Source: a virus
Direction: 5' to 3' (one strand)
Virus record (IMG/VR): IMGVR_UViG_3300020455_000026
Span: 1 to 45,550 of that record
DNA: 45,550 bases
Shown: positions 22,392 to 30,001 of the stretch, one piece after another
Layout of the letters: each line of letters opens with the position of its first letter
Position numbering within the stretch: the stretch's first letter is position 1
The notes under the pieces: generated by a model
What the model saw: only the letters and a program-made list of their open reading frames with translations
Told to the model about the DNA's origin: nothing
Databases searched by the model: none
Translations under genes and position numbers: made by a program

Positions 22392-23384
22392 TTATATCCT
22401 TTTCCAGTTGTTTATTGATTGAAGGGCCGAGAGTCCCTTTTGCGTGTTATTATATATAAGTCGAGATACCTCACCAACATCTTTTTTGTGAATAACCATG
22501 TCGTTAATATCTTTATATTTCAACGATTGTGGAAATATTACCACTTTATAATTTTTGTTCACAGCGTCAATCATTCGGTTGACTATTTGCTCATTACGAG
22601 GTTCATTATCAAATATCATTGTGCATTGATCAGCAGGTATTTTAAGTGCGACATCTGCCCCAGCCATAGCAATACAGTTATCTAGGAATAAACTATCAAT
22701 AGGACCTTCTACAATATTTACAGGTTTATTTAGATCAAGTCTATCTAGACCATAAATCTTTTCTTTACTTTCATCTAGTTTGATGGTAATATATTTAGGT
22801 TCTTCTCTACCAAATGCACGACCTTGAAATGCAAAAAATTTACCTGATCTGTCATAAAATGGTATGATGACTCTAGGGTGATCGTTCTTTGTAGGTAATT
22901 TTTTAGGTATAATACTATTGACCCATTTATAAAACTTATCACAAAAATAAAACTTATCTAAATGTTCTTCAGGTATCTTTCTTCTAGTAATAAAGTCATA
23001 TGCAGGATGCTCTTCATTTAATTTATCATATCTAATAAGTTTTTTTAATGCATTATTTTCTTCAAACTTTATAGGTTTCTGCTTGAAGTCTGGTACGGCT
23101 ACAGGTTTACTATCTTTATACCTCTCTAATACATATTCTTTAAATAATCTTTCATCTACAAATTTTATAAAGTTACCTAGTGATTGACCAACACCGCAGT
23201 TGTGGCATTTAAAGAATAAATTATTCTTCTTCTCATAAACAAATCCTCTAGATTTGGTTTTAGATTTTTTACTATCGCCACAATGTGGACATCTAAAATT
23301 CCAAAGACCAGGTTTCTTTTGTTTGAAGTTTGGTAATCTATTTGATAGTTGATTTAAAAATTTGGTATCTATATAAGACGACAT
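22392..23384 (-). CDS. 61: gp61-like DNA primase
   Basis: 330 aa from MSSYIDTKFL (23384), the ATG 6 nt after a perfect -10 box. An upstream in-frame extension would overlap the promoter and is rejected. N-terminal zinc finger: CPHC (Cys32, Cys35) and CHNC (Cys60, Cys63). Toprim-type core: RVIIPFYDRSGKFFAFQGRA, NIVEGPIDSLFLDN and TMIFDNEPRN. It makes RNA primers with gp41. The leaderless geometry means translation would start at the mRNA 5' end. Confidence 0.92.
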   Translation of the reverse strand: MSSYIDTKFLNQLSNRLPNFKQKKPGLWNFRCPHCGDSKKSKTKSRGFVYEKKNNLFFKCHNCGVGQSLGNFIKFVDERLFKEYVLERYKDSKPVAVPDFKQKPIKFEENNALKKLIRYDKLNEEHPAYDFITRRKIPEEHLDKFYFCDKFYKWVNSIIPKKLPTKNDHPRVIIPFYDRSGKFFAFQGRAFGREEPKYITIKLDESKEKIYGLDRLDLNKPVNIVEGPIDSLFLDNCIAMAGADVALKIPADQCTMIFDNEPRNEQIVNRMIDAVNKNYKVVIFPQSLKYKDINDMVIHKKDVGEVSRLIYNNTQKGLSALQSINNWKRI

Positions 23385-23390
23385 AGATAT

Positions 23391-23419
23391 ATTATACAAT
23401 ATTACATCATGGAAGTCAA
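23391..23419 (-). promoter_or_regulatory. Consensus sigma70-type promoter, leaderless primase
   Basis: TTGACT at 23419-23414, 17-nt spacer, TATAAT at 23396-23391, then ATATCT and the primase ATG, so +1 should coincide with the A of ATG. Confidence 0.87.
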
Positions 23420-23803
23420 CATATTTGCCATAGGAGTAAAAGATATTCCTAAAGCACAAGCCACGCCTACCATAATCCATTTTGTCTTTTCTAATTGGTG
23501 TAATTTATCATTGAAATACTGACGCATTTCTTTTGTTTCATCAGTTATTCTGCCGTGTAAAGTCTGTATATCTTCTCTGATGGTCTCTTGTCTATTTTCC
23601 ATAATAGACTGTATCTCTACATCTGATTCTTCAGCACGGACTATTCTTTCTTCATGTACTGCTAACATAGACTTAATGCCAGATTGAATATCTGTAAGTT
23701 TATCTATAGCACTATCAAGTCTATCGTGAATATCTGCGGATGTAGCATTCTGTTCTTTTAAAACAGCTACATCTTGTACTAGTTTTTGTAATTGATCTGA
23801 CAT
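23402..23803 (-). CDS. Coiled-coil protein with C-terminal membrane anchor
   Basis: 133 aa. About 100 residues of continuous heptads, then a C-terminal hydrophobic segment (WIMVGVACALGISFTPMANM). Tail-anchored topology. Similar proteins occur in other T4-like marine phages near lysis genes. Its start overlaps the o-spanin stop (TAATG). A membrane scaffold or lysis accessory role is possible. Confidence 0.68.
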   Translation of the reverse strand: MSDQLQKLVQDVAVLKEQNATSADIHDRLDSAIDKLTDIQSGIKSMLAVHEERIVRAEESDVEIQSIMENRQETIREDIQTLHGRITDETKEMRQYFNDKLHQLEKTKWIMVGVACALGISFTPMANMLTSMM

Positions 23804-24147
23804 TATTCTTCCTCTGATTCGTAGTATTCTTTATAAGCAATAATAATTTCTCTTTGAGCAATAATATGTTCTCTCAAGTCGCCATAATTCATAGACAATG
23901 CTTTATAACCTTCGTCTGTTAGGGCAAACAACACAGGTTTTTTGCCATCTGAAGTAAGTCTTTCAAAAACTTCTTTGTAGTTATCTTTATTTATAACAAT
24001 AAATTCTAGATCATTCGTATCCAAAGGTGAAGGTAATTCCAAATTGAGCGGAGTTTTTTTTACACCGACCTTGTATGTTTCTATTTGTTTAACACCAGAG
24101 CAACCTACAAGTAATAATATTATAAATGTACTAATCAGCAGTCTCAT
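23803..24147 (-). CDS. Outer-membrane lipoprotein, o-spanin candidate (Rz1-like)
   Basis: 114 aa. Lipoprotein signal with LVGC (Cys16). The mature part ends in a helical region with acidic tail. It overlaps the 3' end of the i-spanin candidate by 17 nt in another frame, the typical Rz/Rz1 arrangement. Spanins fuse the inner and outer membranes in the last step of lysis. Longer than lambda Rz1, which is common in other phages. Confidence 0.75.
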   Translation of the reverse strand: MRLLISTFIILLLVGCSGVKQIETYKVGVKKTPLNLELPSPLDTNDLEFIVINKDNYKEVFERLTSDGKKPVLFALTDEGYKALSMNYGDLREHIIAQREIIIAYKEYYESEEE

Positions 24148-24577
24148 TTAATTTCCCCTTAATAATTTCTGGACATTGTTTATTGTCTTTATCTTCTTCA
24201 GTTATTTCACCGCCTGTTGATATCTCGATACATCTGTTTACATCTGCAACAGCATTATTAATTGTCTCTGCTGTTCTATCTGGATCTTGCATACCCCAAG
24301 TTTCAATATCATATTTAGCAAACTTCTTTGTAAGTTCTTCATTATCGGCACGAGCAGCGTCTAGTCTCTCTTCTAGTTCTTTTGACTTCTCTATTATAAA
24401 CTGATACTCCATCTCTTTAACTTCAAGTAGTTCTTGCTGTTCTTGTACAGCAGTTTCTAATTTTTCCTGATTGGCTTTAAGTATGGCATTGTCTGCCTTG
24501 AGTTTATACACATAGGCAAACCCACCAGCAGCACCTAGTGCCACTAGCATATATACAATCAGTTTTATTTTGAACAC
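24131..24577 (-). CDS. Inner-membrane i-spanin candidate (Rz-like)
   Basis: 148 aa, GTG start with a TAGTG overlap. N-terminal membrane helix (residues ~5-25), then a long periplasmic coiled coil (residues ~28-90), then a Cys-containing C-terminal part (NRCIEI and KQCPEI). This is Rz architecture, with the partner lipoprotein directly following and overlapping. Assigned by architecture and gene order, not by sequence identity. Confidence 0.78.
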   Translation of the reverse strand: MFKIKLIVYMLVALGAAGGFAYVYKLKADNAILKANQEKLETAVQEQQELLEVKEMEYQFIIEKSKELEERLDAARADNEELTKKFAKYDIETWGMQDPDRTAETINNAVADVNRCIEISTGGEITEEDKDNKQCPEIIKGKLNETAD

Positions 24578-24795
24578 TATTCTACTATCCTTTTGATTCT
24601 CATTCTACCCATATCATTCTCTAGTTCTGCCTTTATTTCTTTACATTGAATATAAATGCCTTCTTGTTCCTCACCAATAGAACGGGCAACGACTCTCTTT
24701 TGTTTTAAGCAATCAGTCATACCCTCAGTCGGAACATACTCTATTGTAGTTCCATTTTGAATCATAAGCATAGCGAATACTAATTCTACTACCAT
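24577..24795 (-). CDS. 72-aa exported hypothetical protein
   Basis: Short hydrophobic N-terminus (MVVELVFAMLMI), two Cys residues (DCLKQK and IQCKEIKAEL) that could form a disulfide in the periplasm, and a basic C-terminus. Sits directly before the spanin pair in the same overlap chain. Confidence 0.6.
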   Translation of the reverse strand: MVVELVFAMLMIQNGTTIEYVPTEGMTDCLKQKRVVARSIGEEQEGIYIQCKEIKAELENDMGRMRIKRIVE

Positions 24796-25166
24796 TAATG
24801 CGTTCCGTTCTTTTGCTCCAAATCAATTAATCTTTCTTCGTGAAACTGTATTACCATATCGTTCTTTAAGATCATAGGTATTTCTTCTTCCATCTGACTT
24901 TTAAGTTTGTCCACATTACCACCTAGATACTCAACGAGCATAAACAACTCTTGTATCTGTGGCGAAACCATATCGCCTTTAGGCACGCCATCAATAAATT
25001 CTGACGCAGCAATTAGGTCTTGTTGCATTAGTTGAAAGTTAGTTTCAATTTTATTTAATCGCTCAATCACCCCAAAGTATGCCATAGTTCCTATAGCAAC
25101 AGCACCTATGATAGCGATTAAGTTTCTCATAGGCATTGAGATAGATGTATTATCTGATATTTTCAT
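24795..25166 (-). CDS. Membrane-anchored coiled-coil protein (123 aa)
   Basis: Membrane helix at about residues 14-32 (LIAIIGAVAIGTMAYFGV) followed by a long soluble part with heptads. Topology like the i-spanin and like the 23402 gene. Conserved in marine T4-like phages (from memory), function unknown. Confidence 0.65.
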   Translation of the reverse strand: MKISDNTSISMPMRNLIAIIGAVAIGTMAYFGVIERLNKIETNFQLMQQDLIAASEFIDGVPKGDMVSPQIQELFMLVEYLGGNVDKLKSQMEEEIPMILKNDMVIQFHEERLIDLEQKNGTH

Positions 25167-25169
25167 TAT

Positions 25170-25445
25170 CTATTTCTCCAGTTTTTTAATTCTCTTTTCA
25201 AGTTCGTCAATCTTTTTGGTTACATAAGGATACTTTTTTCTCCATGCATCCTCAGGTTGTTGTAACCAGGTCCAACCCCAACGATCAACAAGATAGTCCA
25301 CGATCATATCAAACTTAGCATATAACCATAGACCTAATCTTGTCGATTTAAAGTATGTTGAAAATGCAAGACCGAATAGCGAACCAACAAGTGCTGTATA
25401 AATCCACAGTCTGTCATCTGCCATTCTTTCTATCATATCCCACAT
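25170..25445 (-). CDS. Small membrane protein with C-terminal coiled coil (91 aa)
   Basis: Hydrophobic stretch at about residues 13-30, an aromatic region (DRWGWTWLQQPEDAWRKKYP) and a C-terminal heptad (KIDELEKRIKKLEK). One of several TM-plus-coil proteins in this lysis-type cluster. Its start overlaps the lipase stop by 1 nt. Confidence 0.65.
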   Translation of the reverse strand: MWDMIERMADDRLWIYTALVGSLFGLAFSTYFKSTRLGLWLYAKFDMIVDYLVDRWGWTWLQQPEDAWRKKYPYVTKKIDELEKRIKKLEK

Positions 25446-26227
25446 TAGTTCATTTCCTTTTGTTTACATAACTTATAGTATGTGTTAATATTATGGTCAC
25501 TAAACGAGTCAAATGAAAATGTTAGTATACCTTTTATTGTACCACCAAACCAGTGTGTCAACATATAAAAGAACCCTGGTTGATCTTTATGGTCACCATT
25601 AGAATTAAAATATATAAACTTACCGTTATGTTTAAATCCTAACCACGCAGGTGGTATTCTGGTTACTAAGTCATTATTATTTCTGAAACGATAGTGTTTA
25701 AACTTTTGACATTTATTCCACTTACCATTACCCACTCTAGGCGATCCGTATGTATATAAAACTACATCTGGATTATCTAATCTACCTGCAACTAAAGTAG
25801 CAAGAGCAGCACCTAGGCTATGACCTGTTATGTATATTTGTTTTTTATTAGTTTCACACTCTTTCATATATTTTACGACATCTTCCCAGACATCATTCAG
25901 AGCATATTTGAAACCTCTATGTACTTTACCTTCCGACTTACCATCAATACTTTTAGATTGCACTTTTTTGATATCTAAGTCTGCTTTGATATCTTGCCAT
26001 TGTGTAGGTTCTGTCCCTCTAAAAACTAATATAAAATTATTATCGCCATTTAAAGCATATGCTTGTGTGCCACCAAAGTCAAAGAATTTTACAGTCCAAG
26101 ATTTAGTTGTTATCTCGTCTTTGAATCTAGTTTGATCTAAATAGCATTTCTCAGACAACCGTGCCATAAAGGCAGCGGTTGCCCAAGTAAAGTCGGATGA
26201 TAATTCTTTTAGTTTATTATCATCCAT
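25445..26227 (-). CDS. Class 3 (alpha/beta-hydrolase) lipase
   Basis: 260 aa. GHSLGAALA with nucleophile Ser137, Asp186 in NNNDLVTRIPP, and His245 in FSDHNINTYY form the catalytic triad. ILVFRGTEPTQWQDIKAD gives the oxyanion strand. Lipase_3 enzymes cut glycerides or phospholipids. There is no signal peptide. It lies upstream of the spanin/membrane-protein group, so membrane-lipid attack during lysis or remodelling is a reasonable inference. Confidence 0.88.
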   Translation of the reverse strand: MDDNKLKELSSDFTWATAAFMARLSEKCYLDQTRFKDEITTKSWTVKFFDFGGTQAYALNGDNNFILVFRGTEPTQWQDIKADLDIKKVQSKSIDGKSEGKVHRGFKYALNDVWEDVVKYMKECETNKKQIYITGHSLGAALATLVAGRLDNPDVVLYTYGSPRVGNGKWNKCQKFKHYRFRNNNDLVTRIPPAWLGFKHNGKFIYFNSNGDHKDQPGFFYMLTHWFGGTIKGILTFSFDSFSDHNINTYYKLCKQKEMN

Positions 26228-26231
26228 TTAA

Positions 26232-26393
26232 TTATTCTCCTTTAACAAGAGTGAAGATACCATATGCTAAACCAGCCCAAGCGGCCCATTTAGCGATACC
26301 CCCAAATAAAATTACAAAAATGCAAATTGCGATTAGAGTGGCTCCGTCAAGTGAAGTCCTCTCTGTTAATCTTCCTTTAATCCAATCTATCAT
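26232..26393 (-). CDS. 53-aa membrane protein
   Basis: Starts MIDWIKGRLTERTSLDGATL and has a hydrophobic C-terminal half (LIAICIFVILFGGIAKW and onward). A similar DW-RLTERTS-DG type protein occurs in marine phages, from memory. ATGA overlap with the upstream gene and GGAG for the lipase at its end. Holin-like size, role unknown. Confidence 0.65.
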   Translation of the reverse strand: MIDWIKGRLTERTSLDGATLIAICIFVILFGGIAKWAAWAGLAYGIFTLVKGE

Positions 26394-27052
26394 TTTTTTC
26401 CTTTCCTCTTTGGTTTTTTGATATGCGACTTGGCAGTCGGCTTCTCATCAGGGTTGTCTTTATTTTGTTGATGACGGGTCGTTGGTACATAAGTGCCTAA
26501 ACCATACTGACCTATACCCCTATATGAATACATTAATTCTTTTATCTTTTGAAACTTTGTTTTCTCTGGTTCAATTTCTTCATAAGTTTTAATCTCATCA
26601 ATTTTGTTTAGTATCTTTCTACCTAGACCTGTTTTCATCCAATCTTTTTTCTTTGTCTTTTTTCTAACCACTACTGTTGAACTATCATCTCCCGTGCCAG
26701 GAACTGCTGTACCTGTAGCATTTGCTGGGGCATCCTCTTTCTGCATTTCTTTTGTTTTCTTTTTCATCTGTTCAATATATCTTCTATACACAGCAGCCTC
26801 TGCCATCTTACCCATTTCTTTTGCTCTTTGTTCCATAGCAACTGCGGCCTGTATTTTATGAGCGTGTTTCTTACCAGAGTTCTTTATTTTATTAACACTT
26901 GCTCTCGCTGTCTTTACATCTTTAAATCCTAAACCGTGTATTGTACCTTTAGGATTTTCATCTGTATATAAATCTGAATGTTTATCTGATTTGGCAGGTT
27001 GACCTTTTTTTCTAGGTATGCGTGGTTCTTCCCATAATGCTCTAGTTTTCAC
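26390..27052 (-). CDS. Basic conserved hypothetical protein (220 aa)
   Basis: The segment GLGFKDVKTARASVNKIKNS followed by KKHAHKIQAAVAMEQRA resembles a helical motif seen in many phage virion-region proteins. The middle is Thr/Ser/Gly-rich, and the C-terminus is very basic (KKPKRKGKK). Overlaps the next upstream gene by 11 nt. Confidence 0.68.
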   Translation of the reverse strand: MKTRALWEEPRIPRKKGQPAKSDKHSDLYTDENPKGTIHGLGFKDVKTARASVNKIKNSGKKHAHKIQAAVAMEQRAKEMGKMAEAAVYRRYIEQMKKKTKEMQKEDAPANATGTAVPGTGDDSSTVVVRKKTKKKDWMKTGLGRKILNKIDEIKTYEEIEPEKTKFQKIKELMYSYRGIGQYGLGTYVPTTRHQQNKDNPDEKPTAKSHIKKPKRKGKK

Positions 27053-27629
27053 TTCTAATATCCTCCGAAGTTATATAGAGACCTGTACCATTTACCTCTA
27101 CTGGATATACTTCATAACCTAGTATAGTATCAAAAACAGGAATATCTTTCTTGAAATTTATTTTAGTGCCTTCAGATACGATAACATCACCTTCAACATC
27201 ATATAGGTCATTTATAATAGTATATGTACCAGCAGTTATAGGTTCATTTATTATTGTTGTTTCAGATATTGTATCAAACTTATATCCTTCGTTTTTTAAA
27301 TATCTATAAATTTCTTTTTCATAGACATCTGAATTATTATAAGTCTCTTTTAATAAAGCAACAGCAGCGGCAGCATAAGTTCCTAATCTACCACCTAGAC
27401 CTACTTTCTTTAGTATTCTTTTAAAGTTAAATACTAGTCTATGTAATAATGTATAGGATGTTTTCTCTCTACCTATTCTTAGACTTCTTGCTTTTCTTAG
27501 TACCTTACCATCTTTATCAATAATGCCATACTTAAAAGCGTCTTGTTTTTCAAAAGGCGTTGTAAGTAGTCTAAGAAAACGATAGGTAACAAATAAATCA
27601 ATCGCTCTGTTTTCTTTTAATTCTTGCAT
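27042..27629 (-). CDS. Conserved marine T4-like phage protein (195 aa)
   Basis: N-terminal part ALDLFVTYRF-like (AIDLFVTYRFLRLLTTPFEK), then AFKYGIIDKDGKVLRK and SYTLLHRLVFNFKRILKK, recalled as conserved in cyanophage genomes without known function. A strand-rich C-terminal region follows, with GTKINFKKDIPVFDTILGYE. No enzyme motif. Confidence 0.72.
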   Translation of the reverse strand: MQELKENRAIDLFVTYRFLRLLTTPFEKQDAFKYGIIDKDGKVLRKARSLRIGREKTSYTLLHRLVFNFKRILKKVGLGGRLGTYAAAAVALLKETYNNSDVYEKEIYRYLKNEGYKFDTISETTIINEPITAGTYTIINDLYDVEGDVIVSEGTKINFKKDIPVFDTILGYEVYPVEVNGTGLYITSEDIRSEN

Positions 27630-27994
27630 TAAATATTCTCCAACTCTTCTAATAATACTTTATGCACAGGTAAATGTGTCATATCATTTTCTGGCATAAA
27701 ATTTAAGAATACTAGAAATGTTTTTAATAACGGCCAGTATTCCTTCTCTACTTTAAAAAATAACATTGTTGTAGCAGCGTCAACACCAAACACATTAGTT
27801 AATATAATAATGTGATTGATAATTAATCTAGTTCTCAAGTCTCCAGTTGCAGTATATTTTCTAAATAATCGCTTTATATATTTAAAGCGTTTCATATCAT
27901 CTAGAAACTCTGCTTGACCTACACACGATGGATTGTCATAGTGCTTGGCCGCAAATAGCATTATATTGCTACTGGTCAATTTCTTAAAGTTCAT
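27629..27994 (-). CDS. Conserved marine T4-like phage protein (121 aa)
   Basis: KHYDNPSCVGQAEFLDDMKR, then LRTRLIINHIIILTNVFGVD and AATTMLFFKVEKEYW form a pattern conserved in T4-like marine phages (from memory). All-helical, no known function. 1-nt overlap with the following gene. Confidence 0.72.
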   Translation of the reverse strand: MNFKKLTSSNIMLFAAKHYDNPSCVGQAEFLDDMKRFKYIKRLFRKYTATGDLRTRLIINHIIILTNVFGVDAATTMLFFKVEKEYWPLLKTFLVFLNFMPENDMTHLPVHKVLLEELENI

Positions 27995-28010
27995 AACAAA
28001 AAAGAGTTTA

Positions 28011-28403
28011 TTATTTTATACTAGCGTATACCTTGTACATTCCAGTAGGAATTTGCTCATATTTAATGGTCATATTAAATTTTTGCAGTTCACCTTCGGT
28101 AACATCTTCTGGTTTTTCAGCACCAGTCTTGCCGTAATGAGGAACTTTTACAACCTCTACCGTATGAGAACCAGATTGACCCTCAGACGCAGGTACTTTA
28201 AAGTTAGCACCCATACTAGCAAGTTTGTTATAAATTTGATGAACACCAGCATCTGGATTCATAAATTCTCTTTCTGAAATAGAACCAAGATATGCACCGA
28301 TTACTTGCATAGACTTTTCTGAACCATCAAAGAAATTAACATCATTTTTATCACCGTAGTGTTGTATGTTGCCTTCGTCAATGTGTTGCTTAAACGATTT
28401 CAT
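28011..28403 (-). CDS. Hypothetical protein with capsid-targeting-like N-terminus (130 aa)
   Basis: Starts MKSFKQHIDEGNIQHYG, matching the T4 internal-protein form with a likely prohead-protease site after IDE. The rest includes SEGQSGSHTVEVVKVPHYGK, with no recognised domain. Located next to virion-type genes. Packaging in the head is inferred only from the N-terminus. Confidence 0.65.
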   Translation of the reverse strand: MKSFKQHIDEGNIQHYGDKNDVNFFDGSEKSMQVIGAYLGSISEREFMNPDAGVHQIYNKLASMGANFKVPASEGQSGSHTVEVVKVPHYGKTGAEKPEDVTEGELQKFNMTIKYEQIPTGMYKVYASIK

Positions 28404-28551
28404 CTTTTTTATCCTCTTTCTTAGGTTTCTTTTTTTCTTCCATCTTATTAGGATTTACCTCTAAAACTTCAGAAATTACTTCGTCTTTTTTAGGTTCTGA
28501 TTGCACTTTGTAAGGAACACCACCAGCACCCATTCTGATATTATCAGCCAT
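28390..28551 (-). CDS. 53-aa basic/acidic hypothetical protein
   Basis: Start set at MADNIRMGAGGVPYKV (28551), overlapping the upstream stop by 8 nt; the in-frame Lys-rich extension has no ribosome-binding site. C-terminus is alternating Lys/Glu (MEEKKKPKKEDKKDEIV). No family recognised. Confidence 0.6.
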   Translation of the reverse strand: MADNIRMGAGGVPYKVQSEPKKDEVISEVLEVNPNKMEEKKKPKKEDKKDEIV

Positions 28552-28771
28552 TAGTTTCTCCTTCTTGAGCAACATCTTCAATTTTTTCATCATTGTAAGT
28601 TTGTTCGCTCTGTTCTTTTTCTAATTCAGCCAAAAATAAGTTTACTTGTTGAAGGGCACCTGATAATGCTTTTAAATTATCTTGTGCTTTAATAAGATCA
28701 GTATTACCTTTTTGTAATCCTTCAGTTAGTTCTTCTCTTCTTGCCTCTAGTTTCTCTTTTGATATAGACAT
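28544..28771 (-). CDS. 75-aa coiled-coil protein
   Basis: MSISKEKLEARREELTEGLQ begins a ~55-residue coiled coil, followed by an acidic tail. Its gene is right after the 147-aa virion-like protein, so it may be a structural accessory. Confidence 0.6.
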   Translation of the reverse strand: MSISKEKLEARREELTEGLQKGNTDLIKAQDNLKALSGALQQVNLFLAELEKEQSEQTYNDEKIEDVAQEGETNG

Positions 28772-28792
28772 AATATTTTCCTTTCAATTCAA

Positions 28793-29236
28793 TTATGCAA
28801 AAGTCACTCCGTTAGAACCTAAAACGATCCAACTAGAATTAACATAACAAAGTTGTACAGTATCACCAACATCATTAAAAGTAATTGTTGTATTACTTCC
28901 TGCGAGTGTTGATGGTGTTAAGGTGACATCGCCACCGTCTGTAATCATTGTAATTATTTTAATTTGTCCTACAGCGCCAGCAGCGAGTGTTATAGCATAT
29001 GCACCTGTACTTGCGAGTGTGGTTACAGCAGTTGTCAAGTTCACAGCACCTGTTGAAGTTAGTGCCTGTGGTGTACTATCGAATGCCAACCATGTAGGGA
29101 AATTATTGAATAAACTTGAAATGCTTATTTTTTTATTAACTGGTGTACCTGATGGATCATCTATCACATGAAGTAGATCCTCAGCAGCAATTCCAGTTCC
29201 TAAATCCGTTAGGGCGGTTATCTTTTTATCAGCCAT
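28793..29236 (-). CDS. Probable virion surface/fibre protein (147 aa)
   Basis: The N-terminus [20 protein letters not shown] followed by [20 protein letters not shown] is a motif common at the start of phage fibre and structural proteins. The rest is Thr/Ser/Val-rich beta structure ([19 protein letters not shown]). Expressed from a late promoter whose transcript starts with a 5' hairpin. Role in the virion is inferred. Confidence 0.72.
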   Translation of the reverse strand: MADKKITALTDLGTGIAAEDLLHVIDDPSGTPVNKKISISSLFNNFPTWLAFDSTPQALTSTGAVNLTTAVTTLASTGAYAITLAAGAVGQIKIITMITDGGDVTLTPSTLAGSNTTITFNDVGDTVQLCYVNSSWIVLGSNGVTFA

Positions 29237-29297
29237 TATTTTCTCCTATAATTCCAATTTAATGGTAAACTACTCTAGGCATACTACCTAGACCACG

Positions 29298-29335
29298 GTG
29301 AGGGAGTAGCATCCCTCCCTCACAATATATTTATA
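29298..29335 (-). promoter_or_regulatory. Late promoter followed directly by a 5'-terminal hairpin
   Basis: TATAAATA at 29335-29328, with expected +1 at about 29322. A perfect 9-bp stem GTGAGGGAG / CTCCCTCAC (29323-29315 with 29306-29298) starts at that point. The transcript therefore begins with a stem-loop, then ~60 nt of leader with AGGAG. A 5' hairpin could protect this virion mRNA. Confidence 0.65.
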
Positions 29336-29338
29336 TTA

Positions 29339-29926
29339 CTACGAACCAACAGTTATAGTTCCAGCAGCAGTACCTTGAGCAGCAGATATTGCAACAGCTG
29401 AATCAGTTGTTGTACCTGCGTCTTTAATTGTACCACCATTCTTATCGACATTTTGAGCACCAATTGATAACACATCAGTCGCATTAACAGCAGCATTTCC
29501 TACTGTTGTTGAGAATGTTAGTGAATCATTAGTGACCGGTAAAGTACCGTCCATTGTCAATGTTATGCTGGATGATCCGCCTGATCCCGTTTGGTCATTT
29601 GAAACAACCATTAGAGGTGAAGCGGTAGCAACGGTTACCTGCTCGTTATAGTGTACTATTACTTTTAGTACTGAACCACCTGCACCCGATACGGTTTGTC
29701 CAACCTCAAAGTTTACAGCGTCAATAGTAGCAGCACCTAAATTTGTAGATAGGTCTCCAATTGCAACTAGAACTTCTGGTGTAGCACTTGTATTGTCGTT
29801 TCCGCTATCAGCCGTACCTGCTTGTTTAACCCAACCTGAAGCGTTTGCAAAAACATCTTTCTTCTCGGCAGTGGTTAAGTTCTTAGGTTTCGACTCATCG
29901 GAAGTACTTGCTCCCCATAATCCCAT
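29339..29926 (-). CDS. Probable virion decoration protein (195 aa)
   Basis: MGLWGASTSDESKPKNLTTA, then WVKQAG and NTSATPEVLVAIGDL, followed by Gly/Thr/Ser/Val-rich beta repeats. It resembles head-decoration or Ig-like structural proteins of marine T4-like phages. Two in-frame SLTFSTTVGNAAV/VLSIGAQ segments look like tandem beta units. Good GGAG Shine-Dalgarno and a late promoter 46 nt upstream, so abundant late expression is likely. Confidence 0.75.
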   Translation of the reverse strand: MGLWGASTSDESKPKNLTTAEKKDVFANASGWVKQAGTADSGNDNTSATPEVLVAIGDLSTNLGAATIDAVNFEVGQTVSGAGGSVLKVIVHYNEQVTVATASPLMVVSNDQTGSGGSSSITLTMDGTLPVTNDSLTFSTTVGNAAVNATDVLSIGAQNVDKNGGTIKDAGTTTDSAVAISAAQGTAAGTITVGS

Positions 29927-29971
29927 TTTAACTCTCCTTATTAATAAGTTTTTTAGTTATATAACTAGTAC

Positions 29972-29979
29972 TATTTATA
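29972..29979 (-). promoter_or_regulatory. Late promoter of the decoration protein
   Basis: Perfect TATAAATA, ~45 nt upstream of the ATG at 29926, leader with AAGGAG. Confidence 0.75.
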
Positions 29980-30001
29980 AGATTTTTTGACTGTGTGGAA
30001 A

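Noticed and set aside
22425-22445. Small AAGGG/CCCTT inverted repeat near the primase 3' end
   Set aside because: Internal to the primase frame, only 5 bp, no U-run.
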